The notes: generated by a model from the sequence alone, not told the origin. Shown: positions 7,556 to 15,783, numbered from the stretch's first letter. The stretch is DNA of 21,903 nt from JAEZKC01 sp046538945 (GCA_046538945.1 JBKHHW010000044.1:1-21903), one strand, 5' to 3'. Made by a program: numbers and translations.

Positions 7556-7584
7556 TTGATTCTTCCCACAAGTAGAACTATATT
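7556..7584 (+). promoter_or_regulatory. Predicted sigma-70 promoter of the kinase operon
   Basis: TTGATT (7556-7561), a 17-base spacer and TATATT (7579-7584) give a good housekeeping -35/-10 pair. The predicted start of transcription is near 7591, only about 10 bases before the ATG at 7601. The mRNA may therefore be nearly leaderless, or translation may begin at the next ATG (7622). Confidence 0.55.
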
Positions 7585-7600
7585 ATTGTAATATTTAAAA

Positions 7601-9217
7601 ATGGCACCGGAATCATTCTCAATGAGCTCAATTCAGCGGTATAGAATCATACAGAAAATTGATGCGGGCGGTATGGCCGCGGTTTTCCTGGCACGCGATC
7701 AGGTGCTTGGTCGAGACGTAGCACTCAAGATGCTTCACCCTCATCTGCTCAATCAGAAGAAATCCCTTGCCCGTTTCGCCAATGAAGCCGAAGCGATTGC
7801 CTCGCTTTCTCACGAAAATATCATTAGAATTTTTGATTACGGTGAAAACCAGTCCCGGCCTTTTCTGGTAATGGAATTCATCGACGGGCCTACACTTCTG
7901 GGGGTTTTGGAAGAGTACGGACCGCTGCCGGATCTGGTTTGTCTGGAGATTGCCCGTCAGGTTCTTTCTGGTTTGTCATGTGCTCACGGAAGTGGTATAT
8001 ACCACCGGGATATAAAGCCGGCAAATATTATGATTCACAGAGACAATAATGTCAAGATCATGGACTTCGGCTTAGCTTTCCTGGTGAACAAGGATTCTAT
8101 CACCATGACCGGCTCGCTTCTCGGTTCTCCCCGCTATGTTGCTCCCGAGCAGGTTGAGGGCAAGCCTCTGACAGCGGCCGCCGATATCTGGTCTTTCGGG
8201 GTTCTGTTGTACCAGTGTGTTACCGGCAGGGTCCCTTTCGACGGGGAAACCCCTCACGCCATTATTAGTGCCATTGTCAATATGGAGGCGGAAAGTCCGA
8301 GAATCCATAAAAGCGATGTTGTCTTCCTGCTGGCAGAACTGATCGAGAAGTGTCTAGTGAAGGAAACAGAAAAACGACCGGGTTCGGAGGAGCTGCTTCG
8401 GTTTATCCAAAAAAGGTGCGAGGAAGAAAAGATCGGATTGTACAGAGAGCGGATTTCGGAATTTTTCAAAGACCCTCAAAAATATCAGAAGGAGGAAAGA
8501 GCGGAATTGTTCCAGGTTTTTCGACAGGGTGCTCTGGATCAGATTCAGAGGAAAAATCTACCTTCTGCACTCAGGAAGTTGGAACAGGCTCGGTTTTTCG
8601 GTGATCTTTCGGAAAATGACCGTAAGCTGCTGGCCAGGCTGAATCGCAAAGGAAAAACACGTCCTGTGCTTGTGGCTGCTGCAGTTGCGCTCCTGTTTGT
8701 ACTGGTTTCATTCTTCTGGATTTTCAAATCGACCGTTCAGACAGAGAAAAACATCGCTAAGCAGGAAGTGGCTGTCCCAATCCGTTCGGATGAAAGACCG
8801 GTGTCTGCGCGAACATCTCTGCCCGAAAAGGAAGATCATGATGCTGCAACAGAGCAGAATGCAGAGCCGCCGGTGAAGCAGGTGCCCCTTGTGATCAGAA
8901 AAGAGAATAGAACGGAAGAAGAGCAGAAACCGAAAGAAGAAAAAACAGTTGAAGAAAATGGCACTTCCGGGCCTGGTTTTCTGGATATCAGGAGCAATCC
9001 TCCCTGGGCGAAGATCGTGATTGACGGATTGGAGCGGGGGGTCACACCCAGAACGAGAAATATCGCCCTGTCACCGGGAGAGCATCAGTTTGAACTGAAG
9101 AAAGCGGGATTTACGGACTACAGGGAGAAAGTAGTCATAAAGTCTTGCGATACACTTGAGCTGAGGATAAAAATGACTTCTGCTGACTTTTATGATAGTG
9201 GAGGTAGTCAGCAGTAG
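7601..9217 (+). CDS. Transmembrane Ser/Thr protein kinase with PEGA domain
   Basis: 538 residues. The N-terminal Hanks-type kinase (about residues 12-270) has the glycine loop IDAGGMAAVFLA, Lys43 (DVALK), catalytic Asp137 in YHRDIKPANI, Asp155 of DFG and an APEQ motif, so it should be active. A cytoplasmic linker follows, then one membrane segment (about 356-375), a charged Glu/Lys-rich spacer (376-455) and an extracytoplasmic PEGA domain (about 457-527; FLDIRSNPPWAKIVIDG...TP...LSPGEHQFELKKAGF). This is the layout of PknB-like receptor kinases. The start is uncertain: ATG 7601 has no Shine-Dalgarno, and ATG 7622 would also keep the whole kinase. It lies 21 bases before a sigma-54 activator with an FHA-like domain, a natural reader of phosphothreonine, so that activator or a partner of it is the likely substrate. 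Confidence 0.93.
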   Translation: MAPESFSMSSIQRYRIIQKIDAGGMAAVFLARDQVLGRDVALKMLHPHLLNQKKSLARFANEAEAIASLSHENIIRIFDYGENQSRPFLVMEFIDGPTLLGVLEEYGPLPDLVCLEIARQVLSGLSCAHGSGIYHRDIKPANIMIHRDNNVKIMDFGLAFLVNKDSITMTGSLLGSPRYVAPEQVEGKPLTAAADIWSFGVLLYQCVTGRVPFDGETPHAIISAIVNMEAESPRIHKSDVVFLLAELIEKCLVKETEKRPGSEELLRFIQKRCEEEKIGLYRERISEFFKDPQKYQKEERAELFQVFRQGALDQIQRKNLPSALRKLEQARFFGDLSENDRKLLARLNRKGKTRPVLVAAAVALLFVLVSFFWIFKSTVQTEKNIAKQEVAVPIRSDERPVSARTSLPEKEDHDAATEQNAEPPVKQVPLVIRKENRTEEEQKPKEEKTVEENGTSGPGFLDIRSNPPWAKIVIDGLERGVTPRTRNIALSPGEHQFELKKAGFTDYREKVVIKSCDTLELRIKMTSADFYDSGGSQQ

Positions 9218-9238
9218 ATTACACAGTGGGGTTTTAGT

Positions 9239-10993
9239 GTGAAGAGTAAATACTGCCTGAGGCAGATAACAAAAGAGGAAGTGAAAAGCATTGATCTGGA
9301 CGGGAGAATGCTTCTGATCGGTATGTCGGCCGAAAATGATATCCAGATAGCTGACTCCGATGAGGTCGCAGTGAAACTGATCAGGGCTAAAGATGGTTTC
9401 AAACTGGAAGTGTTCCAGAAAAAGGGTGTGCTCCTTAACGGCAGAAAAGTCAAATCTGCGGATCTTTCCCCCGGAGACAGATTCGAAATCGGTGAAACAG
9501 CTTTCATTTTTGATTTCAGCGCAACCGGTAAGGAAAAAAACTCCGGAGTCACGCTTTTTAATTTTGACACCCTCAACAAGTTCGCTCAGTATGTGGGAAA
9601 AGAGCGCAATCTCAATAAGCTGCTGAAGAAATTGATGACAACGCTCATGGAGATTTTCAGCGGTACGGATGCATTCATTTTTAAATTCGATCCGGAAGGC
9701 AAACCGCAGTTGTTTGTTTCTTCCAAAGCAGGAGTTTCAAAAGAGCGGTTCAGTGATACCGTTGTACAGGCAACAGTCTCTTCAGGTGATGGGCTTTTAA
9801 TACCGAATGCACTTTCCGATCCGGAATTCAGTCAGTCACAAAGTATAGCAGACCTGAAGCTGAATACGGTTATGTGCGCTCCGATAAAAGTCGCCGGAAA
9901 AATGCTGGGTGTGGTGTACATAGGGTCAAACAAAGCTTTGGTGTCTTATACGAAAGATGATCTTCAGATTCTGACGGTTTATGCTACCATAGCAGGTATG
10001 CTTGTCAATCATGTGGAGTACATATCGTATCAGGATTCCGCCATTCAGAAACTTTCGGGCGGCTGCGTTCAGGACGGAGTGGTTTATGAATCGAAAGTGA
10101 TGCATGAGCTGCTTGGGACAGTTCAGGCTTTGGCCCAGTCTGATATCACCGTTCTGATCGAGGGACAGACCGGAACAGGAAAGAGCCTTGTCGCACAGGC
10201 CATCCACAGGCAAAGCCGGCGCTCCACTAAACCGTTCGTGGTCATAAACTGCAGCTCCATCCAGGGAGAACTTCTGGAATCGGAACTTTTCGGGCATCGC
10301 AAAGGAAGCTTTACGGGAGCAGTCAATGATCATGAGGGCCTTTTCGCCTCAGCCGACGGGGGAACGATCTTTCTCGATGAAATCGGCGAATTGGACGGGC
10401 GGCTTCAGGCCAAGCTGCTCAGAACGCTTGAAACCGGTATGATACGTCCCATAGGCAGCACGGTCGAAAACAAAGTCGACGTAAGAGTGGTCTGCGCCAC
10501 CAATCGTAGTCTTTCGCAAATGGTAAGAAAGGGTGAGTTCAGAGCTGATCTCTTCTACCGAATAGAGCAGCTGCGCATCACGCTTCCTCCCCTCTGTGAG
10601 AGAGGAGACGATGCTGTTCTGATCGCCTACCATTTTCTGGAGAAATTCAAAAGCATGTACAGCTCCTGTGAGGTGCTGGACTTTCACCCTGAAGCGCTTG
10701 ACTATATTCGCACCTACGCCTGGCCGGGCAATATCAGGGAACTGTCAAACGCGGTGCACCGTGCTGTTCTGATGTCCAAAGGTCCTTTGCTAAAACTGGA
10801 TTCCCAACCCCTTGAAAATCCGCTGCACAGAGAGAAGAAAGTGACCGATCTGGAGGAGGCCACCCGCTTGTTTCAGAAAAAGCTGATCACGGATGTGGTG
10901 AATCAGTGCTCAGGAAACAAAGAGGAGGCCATAAAAAAACTGGGACTGAGCAGAAGTACGTTTTTCCGATATCAGGCTCAACTGGGGCTCTAG
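9239..10993 (+). CDS. Sigma-54-dependent activator with FHA-like, GAF, AAA+ and Fis-type HTH domains
   Basis: 584 residues. The N-terminus (about 1-100) reads as a divergent FHA fold (LIGMSAENDIQI, GVLLNGRKV, LSPGDRFEIGETAFIF). A GAF-like domain follows (about 108-270), then the AAA+ sigma-54 interaction domain. It has Walker A GQTGTGKS (309-316), the sigma-54 contact loop GSFTGA (356-361; Ser in place of the usual Ala) and Walker B FLDE (Asp380/Glu381). The C-terminus is a Fis-type helix-turn-helix (NKEEAIKKLGLSRSTFFRY). It should bind upstream of -24/-12 promoters and use ATP to open sigma-54 polymerase complexes. There is no two-component receiver; the FHA domain plus the adjacent kinase suggests control by Ser/Thr phosphorylation. 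GTG start. Likely targets include the sigma-54 promoter at 12877. Confidence 0.94.
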   Translation: MKSKYCLRQITKEEVKSIDLDGRMLLIGMSAENDIQIADSDEVAVKLIRAKDGFKLEVFQKKGVLLNGRKVKSADLSPGDRFEIGETAFIFDFSATGKEKNSGVTLFNFDTLNKFAQYVGKERNLNKLLKKLMTTLMEIFSGTDAFIFKFDPEGKPQLFVSSKAGVSKERFSDTVVQATVSSGDGLLIPNALSDPEFSQSQSIADLKLNTVMCAPIKVAGKMLGVVYIGSNKALVSYTKDDLQILTVYATIAGMLVNHVEYISYQDSAIQKLSGGCVQDGVVYESKVMHELLGTVQALAQSDITVLIEGQTGTGKSLVAQAIHRQSRRSTKPFVVINCSSIQGELLESELFGHRKGSFTGAVNDHEGLFASADGGTIFLDEIGELDGRLQAKLLRTLETGMIRPIGSTVENKVDVRVVCATNRSLSQMVRKGEFRADLFYRIEQLRITLPPLCERGDDAVLIAYHFLEKFKSMYSSCEVLDFHPEALDYIRTYAWPGNIRELSNAVHRAVLMSKGPLLKLDSQPLENPLHREKKVTDLEEATRLFQKKLITDVVNQCSGNKEEAIKKLGLSRSTFFRYQAQLGL

Positions 10994-10997
10994 ATTC

Positions 10998-11798
10998 ATG
11001 ATTTCATGTGCTGGTCTGCATTTCCGTTCTGCTTTTTCTGTTCTGCTGATCTGCGGCTGTTTCTCGTCTGTATGTTCCGGTTCCCATGATCAAATCAGGG
11101 AGCTTTTCGAGTGGGGTGAATACGGGAAACTGATCACCATTCTGGAACCGCTGGTGTCTGCGCTGCCTGATACATCCGATTCCGCAAGAGCTGCCGAGTA
11201 CTGCTATTATTTGGGGGTTGCGAAATTCGCCGAGGAAGGTATTGAGCAGTCCCGCAGGTTTTTTCTGAAGGCACTCGATCTGGATGAAGACATTTGTATT
11301 GACAAAAAGTATATAGCTGATGAGATTTTCTATCTCTTCGAGGCGACGAAGCTGGAATGGGAGAGTAGAAAAAGAATGGAATATCTGGAAGACTCCATTG
11401 CTTCTGTCCAACCGGTTACGATAGAGAAATTCGACACTCTTCTGATTGAAAAGACTGCGCTTTCTCCTGAAGAGCCGTATCCGAAGCGAAGGATACTGGG
11501 CCTTTCTCTTGTGGCGTCAGGTATACTGATCGGAGGGTATTCGGTCTACACTTATTTGGCGGGGGGGCAGACCTACGAAAAATTCAGAGAAGCCGCCTCA
11601 GTCGGTGACAAACCAGCCTACGACCGGTACCGCGGCATACTTAACAACTCAAACAAGGTTATTACCGGATGCGGTATCGTTTCGGGAATTGTCTCCGGAA
11701 TAGGTCTGTACTATACCTTCAAAAGCGGTAAGAATGAAAATGTCAGTCTATCGGTATTCTGTGAAGAAGGAAAATATGCGATCCGGTTTTCAAGGTAA
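10998..11798 (+). CDS. Exported membrane protein with TPR-like repeat
   Basis: 266 residues, family not recognised. A hydrophobic N-terminus (FSVLLICGCFSSVCSGS) looks like a signal peptide. The following region (about 30-100) resembles one or two TPR-type helical hairpins (GEYGKLITILEPLV and YYLGVAKFAEEGIEQSRRFFLKALDLD). Two further hydrophobic segments lie at about 166-187 and 218-240, each rich in Gly. The ATG is only 4 bases after the stop of the sigma-54 activator, so it is in the same operon. Its topology (soluble repeat outside the cytoplasm, two C-terminal helices) would suit an envelope partner for the kinase, but that is inference from position. Its end overlaps the next gene. Confidence 0.75.
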   Translation: MISCAGLHFRSAFSVLLICGCFSSVCSGSHDQIRELFEWGEYGKLITILEPLVSALPDTSDSARAAEYCYYLGVAKFAEEGIEQSRRFFLKALDLDEDICIDKKYIADEIFYLFEATKLEWESRKRMEYLEDSIASVQPVTIEKFDTLLIEKTALSPEEPYPKRRILGLSLVASGILIGGYSVYTYLAGGQTYEKFREAASVGDKPAYDRYRGILNNSNKVITGCGIVSGIVSGIGLYYTFKSGKNENVSLSVFCEEGKYAIRFSR

Positions 11799-12777
11799 TC
11801 TGTTCCGCCCGCATGTTTTCCTCTGTCTATGCGCTCTTTGGATCTGTTGCACTTATGACACGGAATTGCCCCTTCAGAACTATGAACCGCGTTGCGGCGT
11901 GTCTGAAATACAGAAAGTGCTCCTTTTTCCGGATAGTGTGGTGTGTACACTTACAGTGGATGATCTAAATGACAGATTCCTCCGATTTTCCTTGCAGTCA
12001 GATGACTCCAATTCCTGTGAATGGGCCCATTCGTCCCGGTTTCTGGAAGAAGAGTACGGACCCAAACGTCTGATCCTTTATCATACATCGGATGTCATGG
12101 GCAGTTTTTCCGGATTTTTGAATATTCGGGATGATTATGGGGGGAAACTTTCGATTCCTTATCGCATAGACAAACATTTCAGAGACAGTTTCGGCAGTTT
12201 TCCACTCGATAACCGTGTCTGGTTGCCCTATAGTTCTGGTGATCAGTCCGGAATCTCCTTCGATCATCTTGATAAGAAACTTCTGTTCCTGTTCGGAAAT
12301 GCGGACACTTCTCTTCTTTCCGCCGGCATCAGAAGTGTCTTCACGGTGAGTGATGATTTCCGCATTTCAGTGACTTTCAAGCTTCGGGACGACATGGCTG
12401 AAGGTTTCGAGGCTGCTTTTTTTGTATCCACAAGTTCTGACACCGGAAAGTGGATAGGACAAAAGGCCGGGATGTACGTTTCCGGTAACAGGGGAGGGCT
12501 GCGTATGAGCTGCAGGTCTGTCAATTTCCAAATTCAGAGCAGCGAGATGGACTGTGACTTCGGTGAAATGATCATACGCAGAACAGGAGAGGATATCGAA
12601 TATCTGCTTCATGACGGGGATCCGTCCAACGAACCGATATCGCTCAGCGTGCACAAATTTTTGCCTCAGGAGCCGATATTTGTACATATGCGCATGAAGG
12701 TGGATGACTGTAGCAGGGTCCGGTCCTGCTCCTGGAAAAATTTCTCCGTTCACGAAGGCAAGCTGCAGCCGATTTGA
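11776..12777 (+). CDS. Exported beta-rich protein of unknown function
   Basis: About 333 residues, not recognised. I place the start at ATG 11776, which has GAAGAAGGA just upstream and opens directly into an N-terminal hydrophobic stretch (VFLCLCALWICC) that looks like a signal peptide. The longer frame from 11734 lies wholly inside the previous gene. The paired cysteines make lipidation possible, but no clean lipobox is seen. The C-terminal half (about 165-325) is a run of alternating beta strands (ISVTFKLRDD, EAAFFVSTSS, GMYVSGNRGGLRM, FVHMRMKVDD) that fits a concanavalin-A-like sandwich such as DUF1349/LamG. It overlaps the previous gene by 23 bases, last in the kinase operon. A carbohydrate- or surface-binding role is a guess. 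Confidence 0.7.
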   Translation: MRSGFQGNLFRPHVFLCLCALWICCTYDTELPLQNYEPRCGVSEIQKVLLFPDSVVCTLTVDDLNDRFLRFSLQSDDSNSCEWAHSSRFLEEEYGPKRLILYHTSDVMGSFSGFLNIRDDYGGKLSIPYRIDKHFRDSFGSFPLDNRVWLPYSSGDQSGISFDHLDKKLLFLFGNADTSLLSAGIRSVFTVSDDFRISVTFKLRDDMAEGFEAAFFVSTSSDTGKWIGQKAGMYVSGNRGGLRMSCRSVNFQIQSSEMDCDFGEMIIRRTGEDIEYLLHDGDPSNEPISLSVHKFLPQEPIFVHMRMKVDDCSRVRSCSWKNFSVHEGKLQPI

Positions 12778-12787
12778 GCGCCGAGAA

Positions 12788-12813
12788 GTCCCGGTTCTGG
12801 GACTACGGGTCCC
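12788..12813. promoter_or_regulatory. Alternating GTCCC/GGGAC repeats, possible activator site
   Basis: GTCCC-N6-GGGAC-N5-GTCCC gives three half-sites in alternating orientation, about 90-115 bases ahead of the transcription start predicted from the sigma-54 promoter at 12877. That is where sigma-54 activators usually bind. The first two half-sites can also form a hairpin just after the stop codon at 12777, so a terminator is the alternative reading. Confidence 0.35.
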
Positions 12814-12876
12814 GTTTATGATACTGCCCGGAAAGTGAACGGGCCCAGACTGCGCGGATTCCGCAACTTTCTCCGA

Positions 12877-12893
12877 TGGCATGGTCCTTGCAT
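12877..12893 (+). promoter_or_regulatory. Predicted sigma-54 (-24/-12) promoter of the LamG/dockerin gene
   Basis: TGGCAT-N5-TTGCAT is an almost perfect -24/-12 element with GG at 12878-12879 and GC at 12890-12891. The predicted start of transcription is near 12903, 36 bases before the ATG, and a Shine-Dalgarno-like GGGAAG lies between. The sigma-54 activator gene is in the operon directly upstream, which makes this the most convincing regulatory site in the window. Confidence 0.75.
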
Positions 12894-12938
12894 AATACCG
12901 GCTTTCGAAACTGTAAACCTCATTGATGGGAAGTCGTT

Positions 12939-15671
12939 ATGAAGATGGTAATCAGAGTTTTATGCATTTGTCTTGCAACTGCGGCGTGGTCTTTTGCCGG
13001 GATTGCCGCTCACTGGTCCTTCGATTCCACTTCACAGGGAGACTTTGTCGATATCTCCGGCAACGGCCACAGCGCCCGGAGCACAATATCGGTGACTGAC
13101 GGGTATCAGGGCAAAGCTCTTGACTGCAAAGATACCTTCCAGGTGGTGATCGACAGCTCCTACAAGCATTTTAATTTCGATCAGGTCACGGTCGAAACAT
13201 GGGTTTATCCTACGGGAGACCTGGTTCTTCCCGCTTCCTTTGACAACTATCACCAGCTGTTCGATTTTGTAAGCGTCGGGACAGCCACCTATGGGGGCTA
13301 TGGTATCTACATAACCCATACAGGACAGTTCGAAATGTCGGTAGGCACTCCCGGGAGGTGGGAAGTGGCAACTTCTTCTGAAGTGCTTGAAACTCACCGG
13401 TGGTACCATCTTGTGGGCAGCTTTGATGGGCAGAGTATCAAAATCTACATTAACGGGCAATTGGCTGCCTCTTCTGATTTCCAGGGTCCCTATAAACCTT
13501 CACAGTATGATGCTAGAATAGGTCATCAGAAACTTACAGACGGCAGGATGAGGAATTTCTTTCAGGGCAAAATCGATGAAGTGGTTCTGCATGATGTGGC
13601 CTTGAGCGAAGAGGAGGTGCTGCAGAGATACCAGCAGATCTTTCCTGAGCAGAATGAAATCGTCGCTCAATGGTCTTTCGATACTGTAGGTACGGGCATT
13701 TATTATGATGTGTCCGGAAACGGCTTTCATGCATACGGGGACAGTTTGAGTGTTACTGATGGTGTTAAAGGTAATGCGCTTGAATGCAAGAACGATAGTT
13801 TTGAATTAGTGGTTCAAAACTCAGCGGATGGTTTCAATGTTGACCATTTCACAGTTGATGCATGGATCTATTCACATATAGACCTTGTCGATGTACCTTC
13901 CTTCTACAATTATAAACAGATTTTTAACTTTGTAACCGTTGGTCCTTCAACGTATGGTGGTTATGCCATTTATATCACAGCGGATGGAACATTGGAATCG
14001 GGAATCGGCACAGAAACAAAATGGATATACGCCATTTCTCCCAAGGATCTTATCTTGAAGCCTAAGGTGTGGTATCATATAGCAACTACTTATGACGGCA
14101 GTACTCTGAAGCTCTTTCTGGACGGCCAGTTGATTGCATCTCAAGCCCACGCCTATGGATACAAGAAGATAGATTTTGATGCCAGAATCGGATCACAAAG
14201 AATGACTACCGGCGAGATGCGCAACTGGTTTGACGGGAAAATCGATGAGCTTACATTACGAAACTATGCGATGACAGATGCGGAAATACATAATCGTTAC
14301 ATCAGTTTGAAACCTCAATCTGAGCCGCAGTTCAAAATCAACTTCGGCATGAAAACGACCTATGCTTCTGCAGGGGATACACTATGGGTGCCTGTTTATC
14401 TTACCAATTACGAGAATTTCCAGATCAGTGCCTGTCAGTTCAACATCGATATCGACACCGCTAAGCTCGAGCTTCTGGATATATCCCGGGACAGCGGGTT
14501 GGTCAGGGAATGGGAGCTTTTCGACTATAACGGTGTCGGGGAAGGAAAGTATGCTGTTGCACTGGGAGGAAGTATGACACCTGTCGAATACGGAGAAGGT
14601 GAAATCGTAAGGTGCAAATTCGCCATAAAACCGGAAGTTGAAAATGAAGATACGTGTCTGATAGATCTGAGCGACATCAATATAGACGAATCCAATATGC
14701 TGGTGACGGCTACTTGTAAACCGGGCAGAATAATAATCAGCAACCCGGATATTCTTTACGGGGATGTAACCGGCAATCAGGTGGTGAACATATTCGATGC
14801 CAGAGATATCCTTTCCTATGTAGTAGGTTCGCTGGAACTTCCCCATGAATCCAGTCCCAACTTCACTACTGAGGTCGCGGATGTAAGCGGAAACGGTACT
14901 GTTACCAGCTATGATGCGGCTCTGGTTTTCCAGCACAGCGTGGGTCTTCTTCCGGAGTTTCCCGTTTCCGAAAACAACCCGCTCCACAAGAGGGCTGCTT
15001 CCAACAGCTCTTCTCAGGCTGCCAACCTGTCCGTTGCTCTGACAAAGCAGAGTCCCTCCGAGGGCACGGTCTATACCATCTGGGGAAGTAATCTCAAGGG
15101 TCTTGTCGCAGGAGAGTTTGCCATCCGGTATGATCCCTCACTGGTCTCCATTTCCAACAGCGACCTGGATGTTCCCCTGAGAGGGGTTTCGGTCGTTACC
15201 GAGCCGGATACTGTCAACAGTCTGCTGAAAGTCGCTTTCACAACCAACGATTACATTGACAACAACAGCCTGGTTCCACTTGTAAATTTAGCGCTGCCTC
15301 CGATACAAAGTGACGATCCTCTGTCTGCAATCGAACTCATTACCGCTCTGATAAATGAGGGGAAAATAGTAACCAACATAACCCCTTCGGGACTTTCCTC
15401 TCCCGTTTGCGATAATGGCTGGAAGCCGGTCTCGGCCAAAAACAGGGCTGTCATATCCGGTAACAATCTTGCTGTTCAGGTATCCAGTCCTTGCCCTGTA
15501 GATATCGCAATCTGGACTCTGAAGGGCAGAAGAGTGCTGTCCCGTAATTTCAGGGCCACAGCCAAAGGCAGCTCCCGGATCGGTCTGTCACATTTTGCAC
15601 CCGGGCTGTACTTGTATAGAGTTCAGGCTGGAGCGGAAAAATTCACCGGCAGATTTACTGTAAACAGATAA
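12939..15671 (+). CDS. Secreted LamG-LamG-cohesin-dockerin-cohesin protein
   Basis: 910 residues. A signal peptide (about 1-20, ending SFAG) is followed by two LamG/concanavalin-A-like domains (about 22-225 and 243-452) that align throughout, each opening with WSFD...D.SGNG.HA and ending ARIG.Q...G.MRN.F.GKIDE. Residues 465-605 look like a cohesin (AGDTLWVPVYLTNY...ISACQFNIDID...GEIVRCKFAI). Residues 608-675 are a type I dockerin with two Ca-binding loops (DVTGNQVVNIFD and DVSGNGTVTSYD). A second, weaker cohesin-like domain follows (about 697-820). The last ~70 residues (VDIAIWTLKGRRVLSRNF...FAPGLYLYRVQAG) match the C-terminal sorting-type domains of Bacteroidota/Fibrobacterota secreted proteins. 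No catalytic domain is present, so an adhesive or scaffold role on polysaccharide is likely. It has its own sigma-54 promoter and terminator. Confidence 0.9.
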   Translation: MKMVIRVLCICLATAAWSFAGIAAHWSFDSTSQGDFVDISGNGHSARSTISVTDGYQGKALDCKDTFQVVIDSSYKHFNFDQVTVETWVYPTGDLVLPASFDNYHQLFDFVSVGTATYGGYGIYITHTGQFEMSVGTPGRWEVATSSEVLETHRWYHLVGSFDGQSIKIYINGQLAASSDFQGPYKPSQYDARIGHQKLTDGRMRNFFQGKIDEVVLHDVALSEEEVLQRYQQIFPEQNEIVAQWSFDTVGTGIYYDVSGNGFHAYGDSLSVTDGVKGNALECKNDSFELVVQNSADGFNVDHFTVDAWIYSHIDLVDVPSFYNYKQIFNFVTVGPSTYGGYAIYITADGTLESGIGTETKWIYAISPKDLILKPKVWYHIATTYDGSTLKLFLDGQLIASQAHAYGYKKIDFDARIGSQRMTTGEMRNWFDGKIDELTLRNYAMTDAEIHNRYISLKPQSEPQFKINFGMKTTYASAGDTLWVPVYLTNYENFQISACQFNIDIDTAKLELLDISRDSGLVREWELFDYNGVGEGKYAVALGGSMTPVEYGEGEIVRCKFAIKPEVENEDTCLIDLSDINIDESNMLVTATCKPGRIIISNPDILYGDVTGNQVVNIFDARDILSYVVGSLELPHESSPNFTTEVADVSGNGTVTSYDAALVFQHSVGLLPEFPVSENNPLHKRAASNSSSQAANLSVALTKQSPSEGTVYTIWGSNLKGLVAGEFAIRYDPSLVSISNSDLDVPLRGVSVVTEPDTVNSLLKVAFTTNDYIDNNSLVPLVNLALPPIQSDDPLSAIELITALINEGKIVTNITPSGLSSPVCDNGWKPVSAKNRAVISGNNLAVQVSSPCPVDIAIWTLKGRRVLSRNFRATAKGSSRIGLSHFAPGLYLYRVQAGAEKFTGRFTVNR
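13002..14312 (+). repeat. Tandem LamG domain duplication within one gene
   Basis: Two copies of about 640 bases encode clearly homologous LamG domains. Matching landmarks are WSFD and SGNG at the start, VDSW/TVETWVY-type strands, TYGGY.IYIT in the middle and ARIG.Q...MRN.F.GKIDE at the end. The second copy uses visibly more A/T-rich codons than the first and than the flanking domains, which suggests separate acquisition or recombination, not a recent duplication. Confidence 0.75.
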
Positions 15672-15707
15672 AAAAAATATTCATAAGAGGGCCGCTTCGC
15701 AGTAAGC

Positions 15708-15742
15708 CCCGGATGGAAAGCCCAAGTCCATCCGGGTTTTTT
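15708..15742 (+). terminator. Rho-independent terminator after the LamG/dockerin gene
   Basis: CCCGGATGG (15708-15716) pairs perfectly with CCATCCGGG (15728-15736) across an 11-base loop, followed at once by TTTTTT. It is a textbook intrinsic terminator 36 bases after the stop codon and isolates the heat-shock genes from upstream transcription. Confidence 0.9.
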
Positions 15743-15766
15743 ATCCCGCAGGAAGATCCGGGCCAC

Positions 15767-15783
15767 TGGCATGATTTATGCAC
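15767..15783 (+). promoter_or_regulatory. Probable sigma-54-like promoter of the small heat-shock genes
   Basis: TGGCAT-N5-ATGCAC has the invariant GG (15768-15769) and GC (15780-15781) at sigma-54 spacing; only the first T of TTGC is changed to A. The predicted start of transcription is near 15793, giving a leader of about 70 bases. It lies directly after the LamG gene terminator. No CIRCE element (GAGTGCTAA-type) was seen. Confidence 0.5.
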
